Positions 24,145 through 35,069 of a stretch of 64,000 nucleotides of DNA are shown piece by piece (within the stretch, counting starts at the first letter, position 1; each line of letters opens with the position of its first letter). Origin of the DNA: Chiridota heheva (lineage: Eukaryota > Echinodermata > Holothuroidea > Apodida > Chiridotidae); assembly GCA_020152595.1 (NCBI GenBank), contig JAIGNY010000076.1, positions 7,501 to 71,500 on the forward strand. The letters are read 5' to 3'. The translations under genes and the position numbers were made by a program. The notes below the pieces were generated by a model, which searched no databases, was not told the origin of the DNA, and worked only from the letters and a program-made list of their open reading frames with translations.

Positions 24145-24600
24145 TAAAGAGGTGCAGTGGTTAAGGAGTCCTACTCCTTTTCTAAAGTAGGCCCATAGGG
24201 AGGGAAGAAAGAGAGGGGGGGGGGGGAGGGGAAGTGCGACCCACAGACCACCAACGTACACAAATCTCATATACCTCCCTACAATTCATGTGAGATTTTT
24301 AAAAAAATACTATTGAAACGCAGCCCCCCCCTTCCCCTTTCCATGGAAAATCCTTGCTACATGCCTGGAAAGGTACCAGGTTTGATTCTCATTGCGGGTG
24401 CGGCATTGTTTTCTTGGGCAAGACACTTTACTACGGTCCACTTGGTTGTAAAATGAGTACCAGCACTGCTGGGAGTTAATCTGCGATGGACTGGTATCCT
24501 TTCCAGGAAGAGGAGTGTACTCTCATCCGCTGGCGCCATGGAAACAGAACCAGCCCTAGTATGAGCCTAATGACCTGAATGGATTTAGCTTTAGCTTTTT
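24145..24600 (+). mobile_element. tRNA-derived SINE, head split by an insertion
   Basis: TGGTTAAGGAG (24158-24168) fits the RNA polymerase III A box and GGTTTGATTCT (24379-24389) fits the B box with one change. Their spacing is about 210 bp instead of the usual 30-60. G-rich, purine-rich and C-rich sequence lies between them (about 24185-24355). After the B box comes a SINE-like body with CTTGGGCAAGACACTTTA and CCAGCACTGCTGGGAGTTAA, and the tail GGATTTAGCTTTAGC. Confidence 0.7.
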
Positions 24601-24647
24601 ATAACATAAACAGATAAAGACAATGGACCACTGTCTTACAGTCAATT

Positions 24648-24970
24648 ACCGTATTCGATGTAAAAAGTGCCCCGGGGCACTTACGAAAATAAAATTGTCC
24701 ACTCTTTAGGTCTGAAGTTTCTTTCTGATAAGCACCTATTCTCCAGCCAAGTGCAGCATGCTATTCAAACTCAGTGCATTGTGTGAACAGGTTCTATCAT
24801 ACTAGCCCCACAATAACCATGCACCACAAAAGCATGAGCGTCAGACACAAAATAAGCAAATAATGTAACAAATGTTAGTTATTTAAAGTCTTTAAATTAA
24901 TCAAAATAAATTAAGATATGTCAACAAATATTGGGTGGGCGCTTATTTGGGTAGGGCGTTTAATACGTCG
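24648..24970. mobile_element. Degenerate MITE with an 18-bp palindrome
   Basis: Begins ACCGTATTCGATGTAAAAAG and ends GGGCGCTTATTTGGG...GGGCGTTTAATACG, so the ends read as diverged inverted repeats. A perfect palindrome AAGTGCCCCGGGGCACTT sits at 24665-24682. The pattern resembles the ACCGTATTTA/GCGCCCC type of MITE seen in many invertebrates, from recall only. Confidence 0.5.
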
Positions 24971-26040
24971 GCTAAGATGTGCAAAGTGTTATCTTATATC
25001 TGCAAGATAATACTTTATACATCTTCGCCATAATTTTCAGACTTTGATGAGCCAAAACTCATGACTATGCAAGTCGATCAGAGAATTATAACCCCCCCCC
25101 TCCCGCAAAAAAAAAAAAAAAAAATCCATTCATTATGCAAACCCTATTAATAAATTTATAATATAAGCAGCTCACGTAGAATGTATGATTGATGACATCA
25201 ACAAGTTGAAGGACATACTGTATGAGGTGTTTTTAAGAACATTTCTCTATACTCTTTAAATTGCTACAACTTCTAAATGGAATAAAATATTAACTTAGTT
25301 TTTTCACCACTTTGTTTCTACAAATTTTCTTTATCATATATGAAAAAATGAAAATCCATGGGAATATTCCTTTAAATCGAGCTGGTAGGCTACAATAAGA
25401 ACCTGAATACACAAAAACACAAAAAAATTGTTTTTTTGACAAAAATTTATTTCAAAGAATCCCTGACAACATACAATGATTGCATTTTTTCAGTACTTTA
25501 AAATATCACTATTGCTTAGATAACTTTATAATAGCACTATTGCATAAATAATTTTATAATAAAAACTTTATAATAATAAATATTCAGATTGTTCATCTTA
25601 ATACAAAAACCCAAAAGCAACAAACTTTAATAGAATAAATGCAAATTACAATCGTTTTCTTGACATCAAACGTGCATATCACAAGAAACAAAATGGTGAG
25701 GAAGACCAGGAAGTAACAATTAACTTATTGCCTTAAATTCCTTAAAAAATCTCTGTATCTTAATCATGTATTTCTTGAGATTTTATGAATTAAAGTCACT
25801 GCAGGCCCCATATACAGGTGAAGGGGGAGGGTTTGGTAAGAACAAACGAGCTCCCCTTTCAAATTCCTTAACTAAATGGGTCCTGCACTGGATATGTCAA
25901 CAAAGTACTACAAGAGAGTCCAATAGATAAACTGTGATTAACCAGAGACTTAAGCCGCTCCCCCCCCCTCCCTCTCCCTCCAACCACATACTATTTTTGC
26001 TGGGTGAGAGCAATTCACCTTCCTAGTTTTTTCCTGATGG
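24971..26040. other. AT-rich intergenic sequence with a family E fragment
   Basis: Includes a C-run followed by an A-run at 25091-25125. A partial family E MITE lies at about 25228-25378, ending CATGGGAATATTCCTTTAAA. No gene is seen. Confidence 0.5.
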
Positions 26041-26560
26041 GAGGTAAAACTGGGATATTACTAACATAAAATTGAAACAATTGGGAAAAAGTATTTCAAA
26101 TATTAGTCACTGTTAAATTTCTGAAAATTGACCAAATTTCCTCAAAATTAAAGAAATTTCCCTAAAATTGAACACAAATTTCCTGAAAATTAAGATTAAA
26201 ATTGAAAGCAGATTTGGGAAAGTTTTATTTAAAATTCTAATCAAACTGAAGGAAATTTCTCCCCAAAATTTAGAAAAATTAAGAAAATTACCCAATAATT
26301 AGCAAAAATGTCCCAATATTTTAGAAAATTGAGGAAAATGGCTTAAATATGAAAAAAATCCCAATAATTAGGAAAAATGACCCATACATGAGGGAAATTT
26401 CCCGAAAATTGAATGAATTTTCCTAAAATACTGTCTGTGTAATCCATAAGAAAAGAGCCCAAATTTTTTAGAAAATCCTTAAATATAGGTAAAATTGAAC
26501 ACAGATTTTGTAAAGTATTTGAAATTTTGGTCAAATTTGTCTATAAATTTCAAAAAAAAA
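26041..26560. repeat. Degenerate AAAATTG/AAATTTCC repeat array
   Basis: Loosely repeated words such as AAATTTCC, GAAAATTGA and AAAATT recur every 15-25 bp. A similar texture occurs at 29150-29440 and 59560-59760. The units are too diverged to set a firm period. Short frames on - across it are not genes. Confidence 0.55.
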
Positions 26561-26855
26561 AATTATTTTTCTTATATCTCCTCAAACTGTCAAAAAGTAT
26601 AAAATTTCGCCAAAATGGAATTTCTAAACAAACCTTGAAATGTGTGACCACTAATTCTTTAAAGATCTATGGACAATGGACAGGTATAGCAACAACTTGA
26701 ATGCCACTGCAAGAAAAACCGTGGTAAACCACAAAAATAGCAGAGTAAAATCAAACCCAGTTAAAAATTCACCATTTTACAGCACTTGGATTTTCAAGCC
26801 TTATTATAAAAAGGTATGCCAATTAGTATTGTGAATTCTGACATCAGAATAATAC

Positions 26856-27118
26856 ATTAGTTGTTGTGCTCCTTAAAATTTCAAACAGTCAGACCCAACC
26901 TGATAAATAAGCAGGTTGGGTCAGACTTTTCCTCTTTATTTTCTTTATTCTGAAAACCACAAGTAATTAGAATCAAATTCCCTTATCAATGGCCCCATTG
27001 TATTCTTTCTCCTGGTTGAGGAGTTATTCTAAGTAAGATAAGGGGTCTCATTATTTGCTACAGTAAGTTTGTAGTCATAATTTACTGGAACAAATTTTTA
27101 AGGAAAAGAACAAGTCAT
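26856..27118 (+). mobile_element. MITE with internal hairpin, family H (copy 1)
   Basis: The left end CATTAGTTGTTGTGCTCCTT and the reverse complement of the right end (CATGACTTGTTCTTTTCCTT) are inverted repeats, each followed by AAAA. Near the left end is a hairpin, GACCCAACCTG with CAGGTTGGGTC (26892-26926). Related copies are at 30612-31068 and, reversed, 51541-51815. Confidence 0.7.
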
Positions 27119-29149
27119 GTAAAGCCTATTAATTTCTTCAAAATAACTTATTATTTTTCAATAATTCACCAGCGTTATTTGAATGGGAGCAAACGGAATA
27201 TAACCGAAGTTAGAATTCATTCTAAAATTTCCAATGCTTCCAAATAAAGGTGTCGAAAATCTTCCCATGAAAAATCGCAACAGAAATAATATTAATCTAT
27301 AATGAATACATTTTTATATACTTTCCTCTCCCACAATTTAATGTACTTTTCATTGCACAATTAAATGCGGGAGTTTCTAGAGCACATATAGCCTTCTGTT
27401 GTTTACTCAAATGTAAAAAAATGTTTTTTTTTTTTCCTGCCAATTCCTGAGTTTCCTACAACATCTACATGTCTAAATTACACCAGTGTGGTCTTATTTT
27501 TTTTAAAGTGTAAAACACAAACTTCATAAAGCTTTTTAAAGTGAATACAGACCCAAATGACCTTTACAAAAATAACAATGACCTTTCACTTCCAAAAACT
27601 TCTTGTTTCTCTAATTTAATAAGGTAGAGCTATTTCCATGGTTAAGGTCATACTCCCCTACTGTGACACAAAGGAAGAAAATGAACTTAATACATCAACA
27701 AGATGAACTTCAAAACTCAGCAACATTGCATCATTGCACGTTCAAGTTCATCTCTGCATGACAATGTCTGGTAAAATTGTGCCCATACTAAAATACCTTA
27801 ACAAAACAATAGCTAACAATAAACTTTATTTCAGTTGTATGGAGAAGGTGAATTGTTTGAAAAAGTCAACTCAAAATAACTCTCTTTTCATTGTTTGAAA
27901 AACCTAACCACAACCTTTGACATACACACTGCAGGTAATATAAACCAAAGTATTTGTATTTAGATTTGATATATACCAAATATTTATTTACTCCTAATAA
28001 ACCGCATGCAGATCTAAAACTTTGGCAAGTCATTATACCAAAGTGTAAGTCTGGTCACAAAAATCTGAATATACTGTTACACTGGTTGAAGAGTCCAAAG
28101 TTCAAATATCATTTATACTACTTGTATTTCTGATATAATTACTAGCTTTAAATGGGTGCCGCTTTACGGGGAGTGCAAAACGCATTTGCAACAAAAAAAA
28201 TATGCTTTTTCTACAAACAATATGCTTTTCCCCATCCATGAAATATATTGCATGGGCAAAACTCTCTCATTTATGCTAAAACAGCATTTGCCATTTTGAT
28301 AGGAATGCTGTGGTATAACCCTAAGATGAACTTACTCAGTATAAAATAATGCACTTTTTAAGTTAATTAATTGGGTGGAGAGGAGGAAGGGGGGGGGGGG
28401 GTAACGCATGACACAGGGCTCTTTCTATTTTAAAGGTAAAGGTAACACACTGGTGGAAATTACTCATCCAATATTCCACAATGTTTCTGTTTTCTATTCA
28501 CTAGTATCCTGAAAAACAAGAACATAAAAAAGGTCATACACAATTTGGCCAAATATTTTGCAAAATTATTATTATTAAAAACAGGAACAAGTTCTGTATT
28601 ATCATAAAATGGGTAGGTCAGTGCATAATAAGATGAACATTCCAATTCAGAATCCAGGAGGGGGACCTATTCCCACCCCTACACCATAGATAGAGGCCAC
28701 TTCTTTCCACTGTGAGATGAAGAGCAAGGAAGGGAATTACCCCATGCTGCTGGCATAGCAAGATTTGAGAGGGCAAGGGAAGTATTTGTCCCTCCACTTT
28801 TTTCCCGAATGTGTAACTTTAGTATGGTGATTTTTGTTGCATTTACACATGATTTTGTCCACTTCCCCACTTCTGACTTTTTCCCCCCTCCCCGGCACTT
28901 TCGGTAGGCAAATACCACCCATGGCTCAGGGGCATGTCTAACTTTTCATTTTTGCGGGAGCTTAAGCCCCCTTAAAACACATTCAGGGCCCGACACACTG
29001 GCTTGATATTGCGGGATGGGGGGAAGGGGGGCCCACAGGCATAGAAAGAGACCTTTTTCTGAAAGGAAGTTTCTACTTCCTGGTTGCATGCTTTATTCCC
29101 AGTGGGAAGAAAGGAATTATTAGGAAATTATTTTAGGGAAATGAGCAAA
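27119..29149. other. No gene recognised
   Basis: AT-rich sequence with a T-run (27423-27436) and a G-run (28389-28401). Frames near 28460-28922 have no recognisable domain. Confidence 0.45.
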
Positions 29150-29440
29150 GTAGTTGGACATTTTGTCAACATTTTCTCAAAAATTTCCCGCAATTGACAG
29201 TGATTCCGCAGAAATTGAAGAAAAAATTCCCAGAAAGTGAAGATAATTTCCTAAAAATTGAATAAAATTGACAAAGATTTTCTGAACTATTGGTGAAAAT
29301 TTTGTGGAAAAGTACGAAATTTTCCTGAATTAATACGGTTTTTTTCTTCTTCTAAAAAACCAAGGATGTCCCGAAAATTGAAGAAGATTTCCCCATTTAG
29401 CAGCAACATTTTATTGAAATTTAATGAAGCAGTGCAATTT
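29150..29440. repeat. Degenerate AAAATTG/TTTCC repeat array
   Basis: Same texture as 26041-26560, with repeated words such as TTTCC, AAAATTGA and AATTG. Confidence 0.5.
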
Positions 29441-29592
29441 ATCTGCTTGTAACCAGGAAAATATTTGAGTCTCCCCCCCCCCTCCTTCCCCTGAGAGGTG
29501 GCCTTTCCTACAACCCTTGACAGGACAAATGTTGGCAGGAGCAGAAAGATAAAGGCATAACAGTTGAAAGTAATTGGAGGGGGGCATGTCCC

Positions 29593-30291
29593 TAATATTA
29601 GGGAGCTTTAGATTTCACGCCGCAAAATAGTGCGACGGGAAGTTAACCAAACAATGTACGTCGTTGTACTGACTTCCTCGTCCTGTTGGTTTTGCACTTA
29701 GGATTTTTACGACGGGGAAAATGACAGTCATGTGATTACACTCGGTTACATATCTAAGTAGCAATGTTCAATCGTAGCAGACGACACTCTAATTATAAGT
29801 ACTTTTGGAAGAATGGCGAACCTTCATCAAATTCGTGAAGCAAAAGAAGAAGTCATGCACTTCGATTGGATCAACTTCTTCGCAAGTAGCCCGAAGTTCA
29901 TACGCTATATGATAAACATATATAACACAAGACGTACCTATAGAACATAAAATATCTGAACGCCAATGAAAATGCAATTACTTCATAATTCTGTACTTTA
30001 AACTTTAATTTTCAAATAACAAAGTCATTTGAGTCAAACTTTCATTTGATGAGCAACAAAAACTGTAGCAATTGCCCAATTATGTTAAAAATGCAGATTG
30101 GTATGACAACATATGACGTCACACGCTATTCCAAGTTGCCGTTTTCTTCACAACGTGAAAACGCCCTGACACCCGGTGTAGAATTTCAAGGATAACAAGA
30201 AGGTGAAGTATTCGCATGCGCTAAACGTCAAATGTGACATCATTTCGTTGTAGCAAAGTTCGGTCATGAAATCTAAAGCTCCCTAATATTA
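29593..30291. mobile_element. hAT-like MITE with 8-bp target duplication
   Basis: The element at 29601-30283 (683 bp) has 17-bp perfect terminal inverted repeats (GGGAGCTTTAGATTTCA). It is flanked on both sides by TAATATTA (29593-29600 and 30284-30291). An 8-bp duplication is typical of hAT transposons. Because TAATATTA is itself a palindrome, the inverted repeats could instead extend outward. No transposase is encoded, so it is nonautonomous. Confidence 0.82.
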
Positions 30292-30330
30292 ACACTTCAC
30301 CTCCCTATCAAAAGGTTTTTTGGTTCTACA

Positions 30331-31195
30331 GCGGTGACTCTTAATAGACAATCCAATCTGGCTCGCGAACAATAGTCATTATATAATGCAATACAGTGCA
30401 TTGCATGTAAGATCAATCCGAATGAGATCAGTAAAAATTGCAAAATACTCGTTTATTTGGGTTTTTTCCTACGCAGATCAGCTCACTAAAACATTATGAA
30501 ATATCAAATAAAATGTTATCTTTAGTTCTGCTATGGCTTGCGGCTTGTCAAAGGAAGGTGGATAAGAGAACGGGCTACATGTGGTGTACATCCTTCTAAT
30601 CACGCACGTTCTCATTAGCTGGTCCTGTCCTTAAAAAAATAAACACTCAGACCCGATGTCAAAGTTAAGCAGATCGGGCCAGACATTTCCCTATCATTTT
30701 TCTATCTTTTTCCTTATTTTGAAATCACAAGCAATTAAGCTCAAGTTCCACTCCTGATAATATTCCAGACACCAGTTACTCAAATTACACCCACATGTCC
30801 AAAGATAATTGCACACGGTAAATACATTTCATAAAAGTTCACACAGTAGTTGTAACTAGTTCCAGCAATAAGGGAACCATTGTTTTCTTTGATAACCCTA
30901 ACTGACCTTTTAAGTAAACAAGGTGCTTCATTACATGCATGCCATATGAACTGTCAATCATTTAGCAAGAGGTTTATTTTAGGGAGGATAATTGGTTATA
31001 TTAGTCACAATATTTAGGTTTGTGGTTTGGACTGGCTGGAACAAAATTTTAAGGAGAGCCACAGCTAATGTTAAATTGTTTGACGGGTTTTGTTTGTCAC
31101 ATGACAATGGGTTTGCCATGCGATTGGCCCACGGCTCAAAGCTGTTGTGAAATGATGGCCCTTTGAAAAATTTAATTAGAAACCCTTGTTCTACA
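30331..31195. mobile_element. Dispersed element, family G (copy 1, carrying an insertion)
   Basis: Matches 44788-46425 block by block: GTGCATTGCATGTAAGATCA, AAAATTGCAAAATACTCGTT, AAATAAAATGTTATCTTTAG, GTCAAAGGAAGGTGGATAAG, CATCCTTCTAATC, TTTGACGGGTTTTGTTTGTC and GCGATTGGCCCACGGC. The ends carry imperfect inverted repeats around TTCTTAATT, clearer in copy 2. This copy is interrupted at about 30612-31068. Confidence 0.8.
30612..31068 (+). mobile_element. Family H MITE nested in family G
   Basis: Begins CATTAGCTGGTCCTGTCCTT and ends with the inverted counterpart AAGGAGAGCCACAGCTAATG. It contains the family H hairpin (GACCCGAT...ATCGGGCC at 30651-30684). The corresponding site in the copy at 44788-46425 has only a short unrelated stretch, which supports insertion. 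Confidence 0.7.
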
Positions 31196-31600
31196 GTATA
31201 TATGTTGTAGATTTTGGTCCAAACTTGAACATTTTTGGCCCAAATTGAAAATATGTAGTCCCGAATTTTAGATTTTTTGATCCAAAATTGAAGATTTTGG
31301 GCCAAAATTAAGGAATTTTGTTGCAAACTAGAAAAGTTTTGGTCAAATATTACAGATAATTTAGTCAGTACGATTAAAACAAATTTTAATGTCTGTTTTC
31401 TATAATGGTAAATTTAATATTTCAGTGAATTATTTATATACATTTGTATTTATCTGCATGATAGGTGGGTGTGGCTTAATTCATGATATGCAATGAGATG
31501 ACACTTAATGCAAATTTTGCAAACCAATCAAGTTTATGGAAGAAAAAGCAACGGAACCACAACACTTTTTGGTTCTAGTTTTAATCTTTATTCTAAAGAA
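31196..31600 (+). repeat. TTTTGGNCCAA array and family A tail
   Basis: 31196-31345 repeats words like TTTTGGTCCAAA and TTTGGGCCAAAAT every 25-30 bp, also seen at 60230-60370. 31430-31585 is a family A tail with TGATATGCAATGAGATGACA and CCACAACACTTTTTGGTTCT. Confidence 0.6.
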
Positions 31601-32885
<1,285 letters not shown>

Positions 32886-33510
32886 CTTTATCTTTAATAT
32901 TACGACCCAAGTACTCAAAATGGATTCTGTTTCCCATTGACTTCTACATGTGTTCACATATTGTGATAATTGATCAACATAGCATAACATAGATGGTTGA
33001 TAGCATAAATATAAACACCATATTGTTTCAAACAATGAAAGCTGACAGTTATTAGAGCTGTTTGTCAATTTGAATGTGATTTCATTGATATTTTTGTTGT
33101 TTTTAATTCTAGCAATCTGACTAAGGTTACCTCTAAGTGTTCTGAAAGAGAAACCCAAAAAATCATTTTAACAAATAAATGTTATTACTGTAGTATGAGG
33201 ACAAATCTTATTGCCATGTAACAAAAAAACATTTGAGAGTAACCTGAGAATTTGTTTACCTTCTGATAAAAACAACTATCAAACTCCAGTAGCATGGCAT
33301 AGGGAAAAGCACCACCTCAACAATTTCCATAAATAGGCTATTCCCTCTCCCCCCCCCCCCTCAAAAAAAAAAACCCTTATATTTTGTCCACCCATCTTGT
33401 AAGTACATCTGAAAGAGCAATTATCATTTTGCATGTCACTAATTATTTCTAAAGTATTATTTCTACACTTACAAAAGCTTTAGGTTTTGAACGTCGCGCT
33501 ATCATTTATT
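32886..33510. other. No gene recognised
   Basis: A C-run and an A-run lie at about 33350-33373. Nothing else is supported. Confidence 0.4.
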
Positions 33511-33890
33511 AAGGGAATACTACTATGGTTTTTTGTAAAATTTTATTTCAAAGAGCAGACTTTCAGAGACAATTTCGTACAAAAATCAGGTTCACATCAT
33601 ATTCCGTTCAGGAGATATAGATTTTTAAAGATTTCCCATCTGCATTTAAAAGTTTTTGTACAGTGTTTGAATTCGTGTTTGATGTCATACAGACAATTCC
33701 ATTACAAATGTTTATATATTTTGAATGTTAATTGGTTGTTTCTGTATGATTAAAAATGACCACAAGAACCTTAAAATTTGAATATCTCCTGATAGGAATA
33801 ACACAACAACATGATTTTATTCTACCTTGTTTCTAAAAATGTTCTCTTTCTTATGAAAGGTTACAAAAAAACATGGGGATATTCCTAAGT
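33511..33890. mobile_element. MITE-like element, family E (copy 2)
   Basis: Starts AAGGGAATACTACTATGG and ends CATGGGGATATTCCTAAG, imperfect inverted repeats. The interior shares CATATTCCGTTCAGGAGATA and GATTTTTAAAGATTTCCCA with the copy at 7884-8469, but this copy is about 200 bp shorter. It lies downstream of the transporter 2 stop codon and supplies a TTTATT (AATAAA on -) at 33816. Confidence 0.65.
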
Positions 33891-34170
33891 CTACATCAAG
33901 CTGAAAAAAGGTGATACAATGTAATTTTCTGTCAAAAGATGTGCAATTTTGACCATGACATCCCTCCCTAGACTCACCACTGCTGAATGATGTTAGCCCC
34001 TCCAAATAAATGACTCACACCCACCTACTTCAGAACAACTTTCTACAAGACAACTTTCTATAGTACTGGATGTACAGTACTTCAGAGATCATCCTAGAGA
34101 ATAACAAGGCTCGCCTTTCAGTTTGGGATCTAGCACCATTAATGATTTCCAGCATTTGATCTATTTGGAC

Positions 34171-34404
34171 TCAAGCTTGAACGCACATCACAGTGTCATC
34201 GCAGGGACCTTTATACACTGCTACAAACAGATCAGTAAAATTAACAAGAGGAAAGATGACCAAAGCGCCAATAAACGACCCAGCCTGGACAATGACTCCG
34301 TACCAGATGAGAAGCACACGGTTGTTTGGCTCGTTCCGTAATATCCACCCAAACGAAGATTTTGTAAATGAAAACGAGCCCAGTGAAATGACCCATGCAA
34401 GCAC
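34171..34404 (-). CDS. SLC52A: Riboflavin transporter (SLC52 family), copy 2, last coding exon
   Basis: Adds residues 406-482 to the protein begun at 40376, in phase 0. The exon starts VLAWVISLGSFSFTKSSFGW after an AATTCACAG acceptor and ends with TGA (34173-34171). It encodes the last two membrane segments; the second contains QAGSFIGALVIFPLVNFTD. The loop LRNEPNNRVLLIWYG parallels LRKERNNRVLLIWFG of copy 1. The tail again carries two cysteines. An AATAAA on - lies 350 bp downstream (33821-33816), inside a MITE, as a possible but unproven polyadenylation signal. Confidence 0.92.
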   Translation of the reverse strand: MLAWVISLGSFSFTKSSFGWILRNEPNNRVLLIWYGVIVQAGSFIGALVIFPLVNFTDLFVAVYKGPCDDTVMCVQA

Positions 34405-34472
34405 CTGTGAATTAAAAAGGAAAAATTAGGAAAGTCAATCATTTTAAAAGAAATTATATTCATTTCTCATAT

Positions 34473-35069
34473 TTAACCCTTACTCTACCAAGCGGCGATA
34501 TTATCACCGCTTTGGGTGCTCATCTTTGACTCCCCCTCCCAGGCGCATTTTTAAATAAGTGCTGGTAGAGTAAGGGTTAATCAACCCACAACAAGTATGC
34601 CAACTAAAAAATAAATGCAGCATGGCCTGGTGGGCGGCCCACCGGGTCACTGAAGCGGAAAGAGCCAGACTTTGTTATTTGGAAAACAGAGGACTCTTTA
34701 ATAATCAGCCTGTACTTAACCCTTACTCTACCACGCGGCGATATTATCGCCGTTTTGGGTGCCCCGTCTTAGACTCCGCCTCCCAAATGCATTTTCAAAA
34801 AAGTGCTGGTAGAGTAAAAATTAATCAAACTGCGACAAGTTTGCCAACTCGAAAATATATGCAGCATGGTCCCGGTGGGCAGCCCACAAGGTCACTAGAG
34901 CAGAACGAGCCCAACTTTGCTGCTCGGAAGACAGAGCACCCTTCAATAATTAGCCTGTGCTTAACCCTTACTCTACCACGCGGCGATATTATCACTGTTT
35001 TGGGTGCCCCGTCTTTGACTCCGCCTCCCAGGCACATTTTCAAAAAAATGCTGGTAGAGTAAGGGTTAA
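34473..35069. mobile_element. Tandem array of three piggyBac-like hairpin MITEs
   Basis: Three hairpin units of 108-109 bp (34473-34580, 34716-34824 and 34961-35069) each begin TTAACCCTTACTCTACCA. The first and third end TGGTAGAGTAAGGGTTAA; the second ends TGGTAGAGTAAAAATTAA. Each has a GCGGCGATATTATC core. TTAA at the outer edges with CCCT/AGGG-type ends fits piggyBac MITEs. The 136-bp spacers between units are also alike (AAGTATGCC/AAGTTTGCC, GCAGCATGG, GGGTCACT), so the array arose by tandem duplication of hairpin plus spacer. It lies at the 3' end of the transporter 2 intron. Confidence 0.8.

Noticed and set aside
34171-34404. Reading the last exon of transporter 2 as a separate small gene starting at 34404
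   Set aside because: The first codon is GTG directly after a splice acceptor, and the exon continues the transporter in phase with its paralogue.
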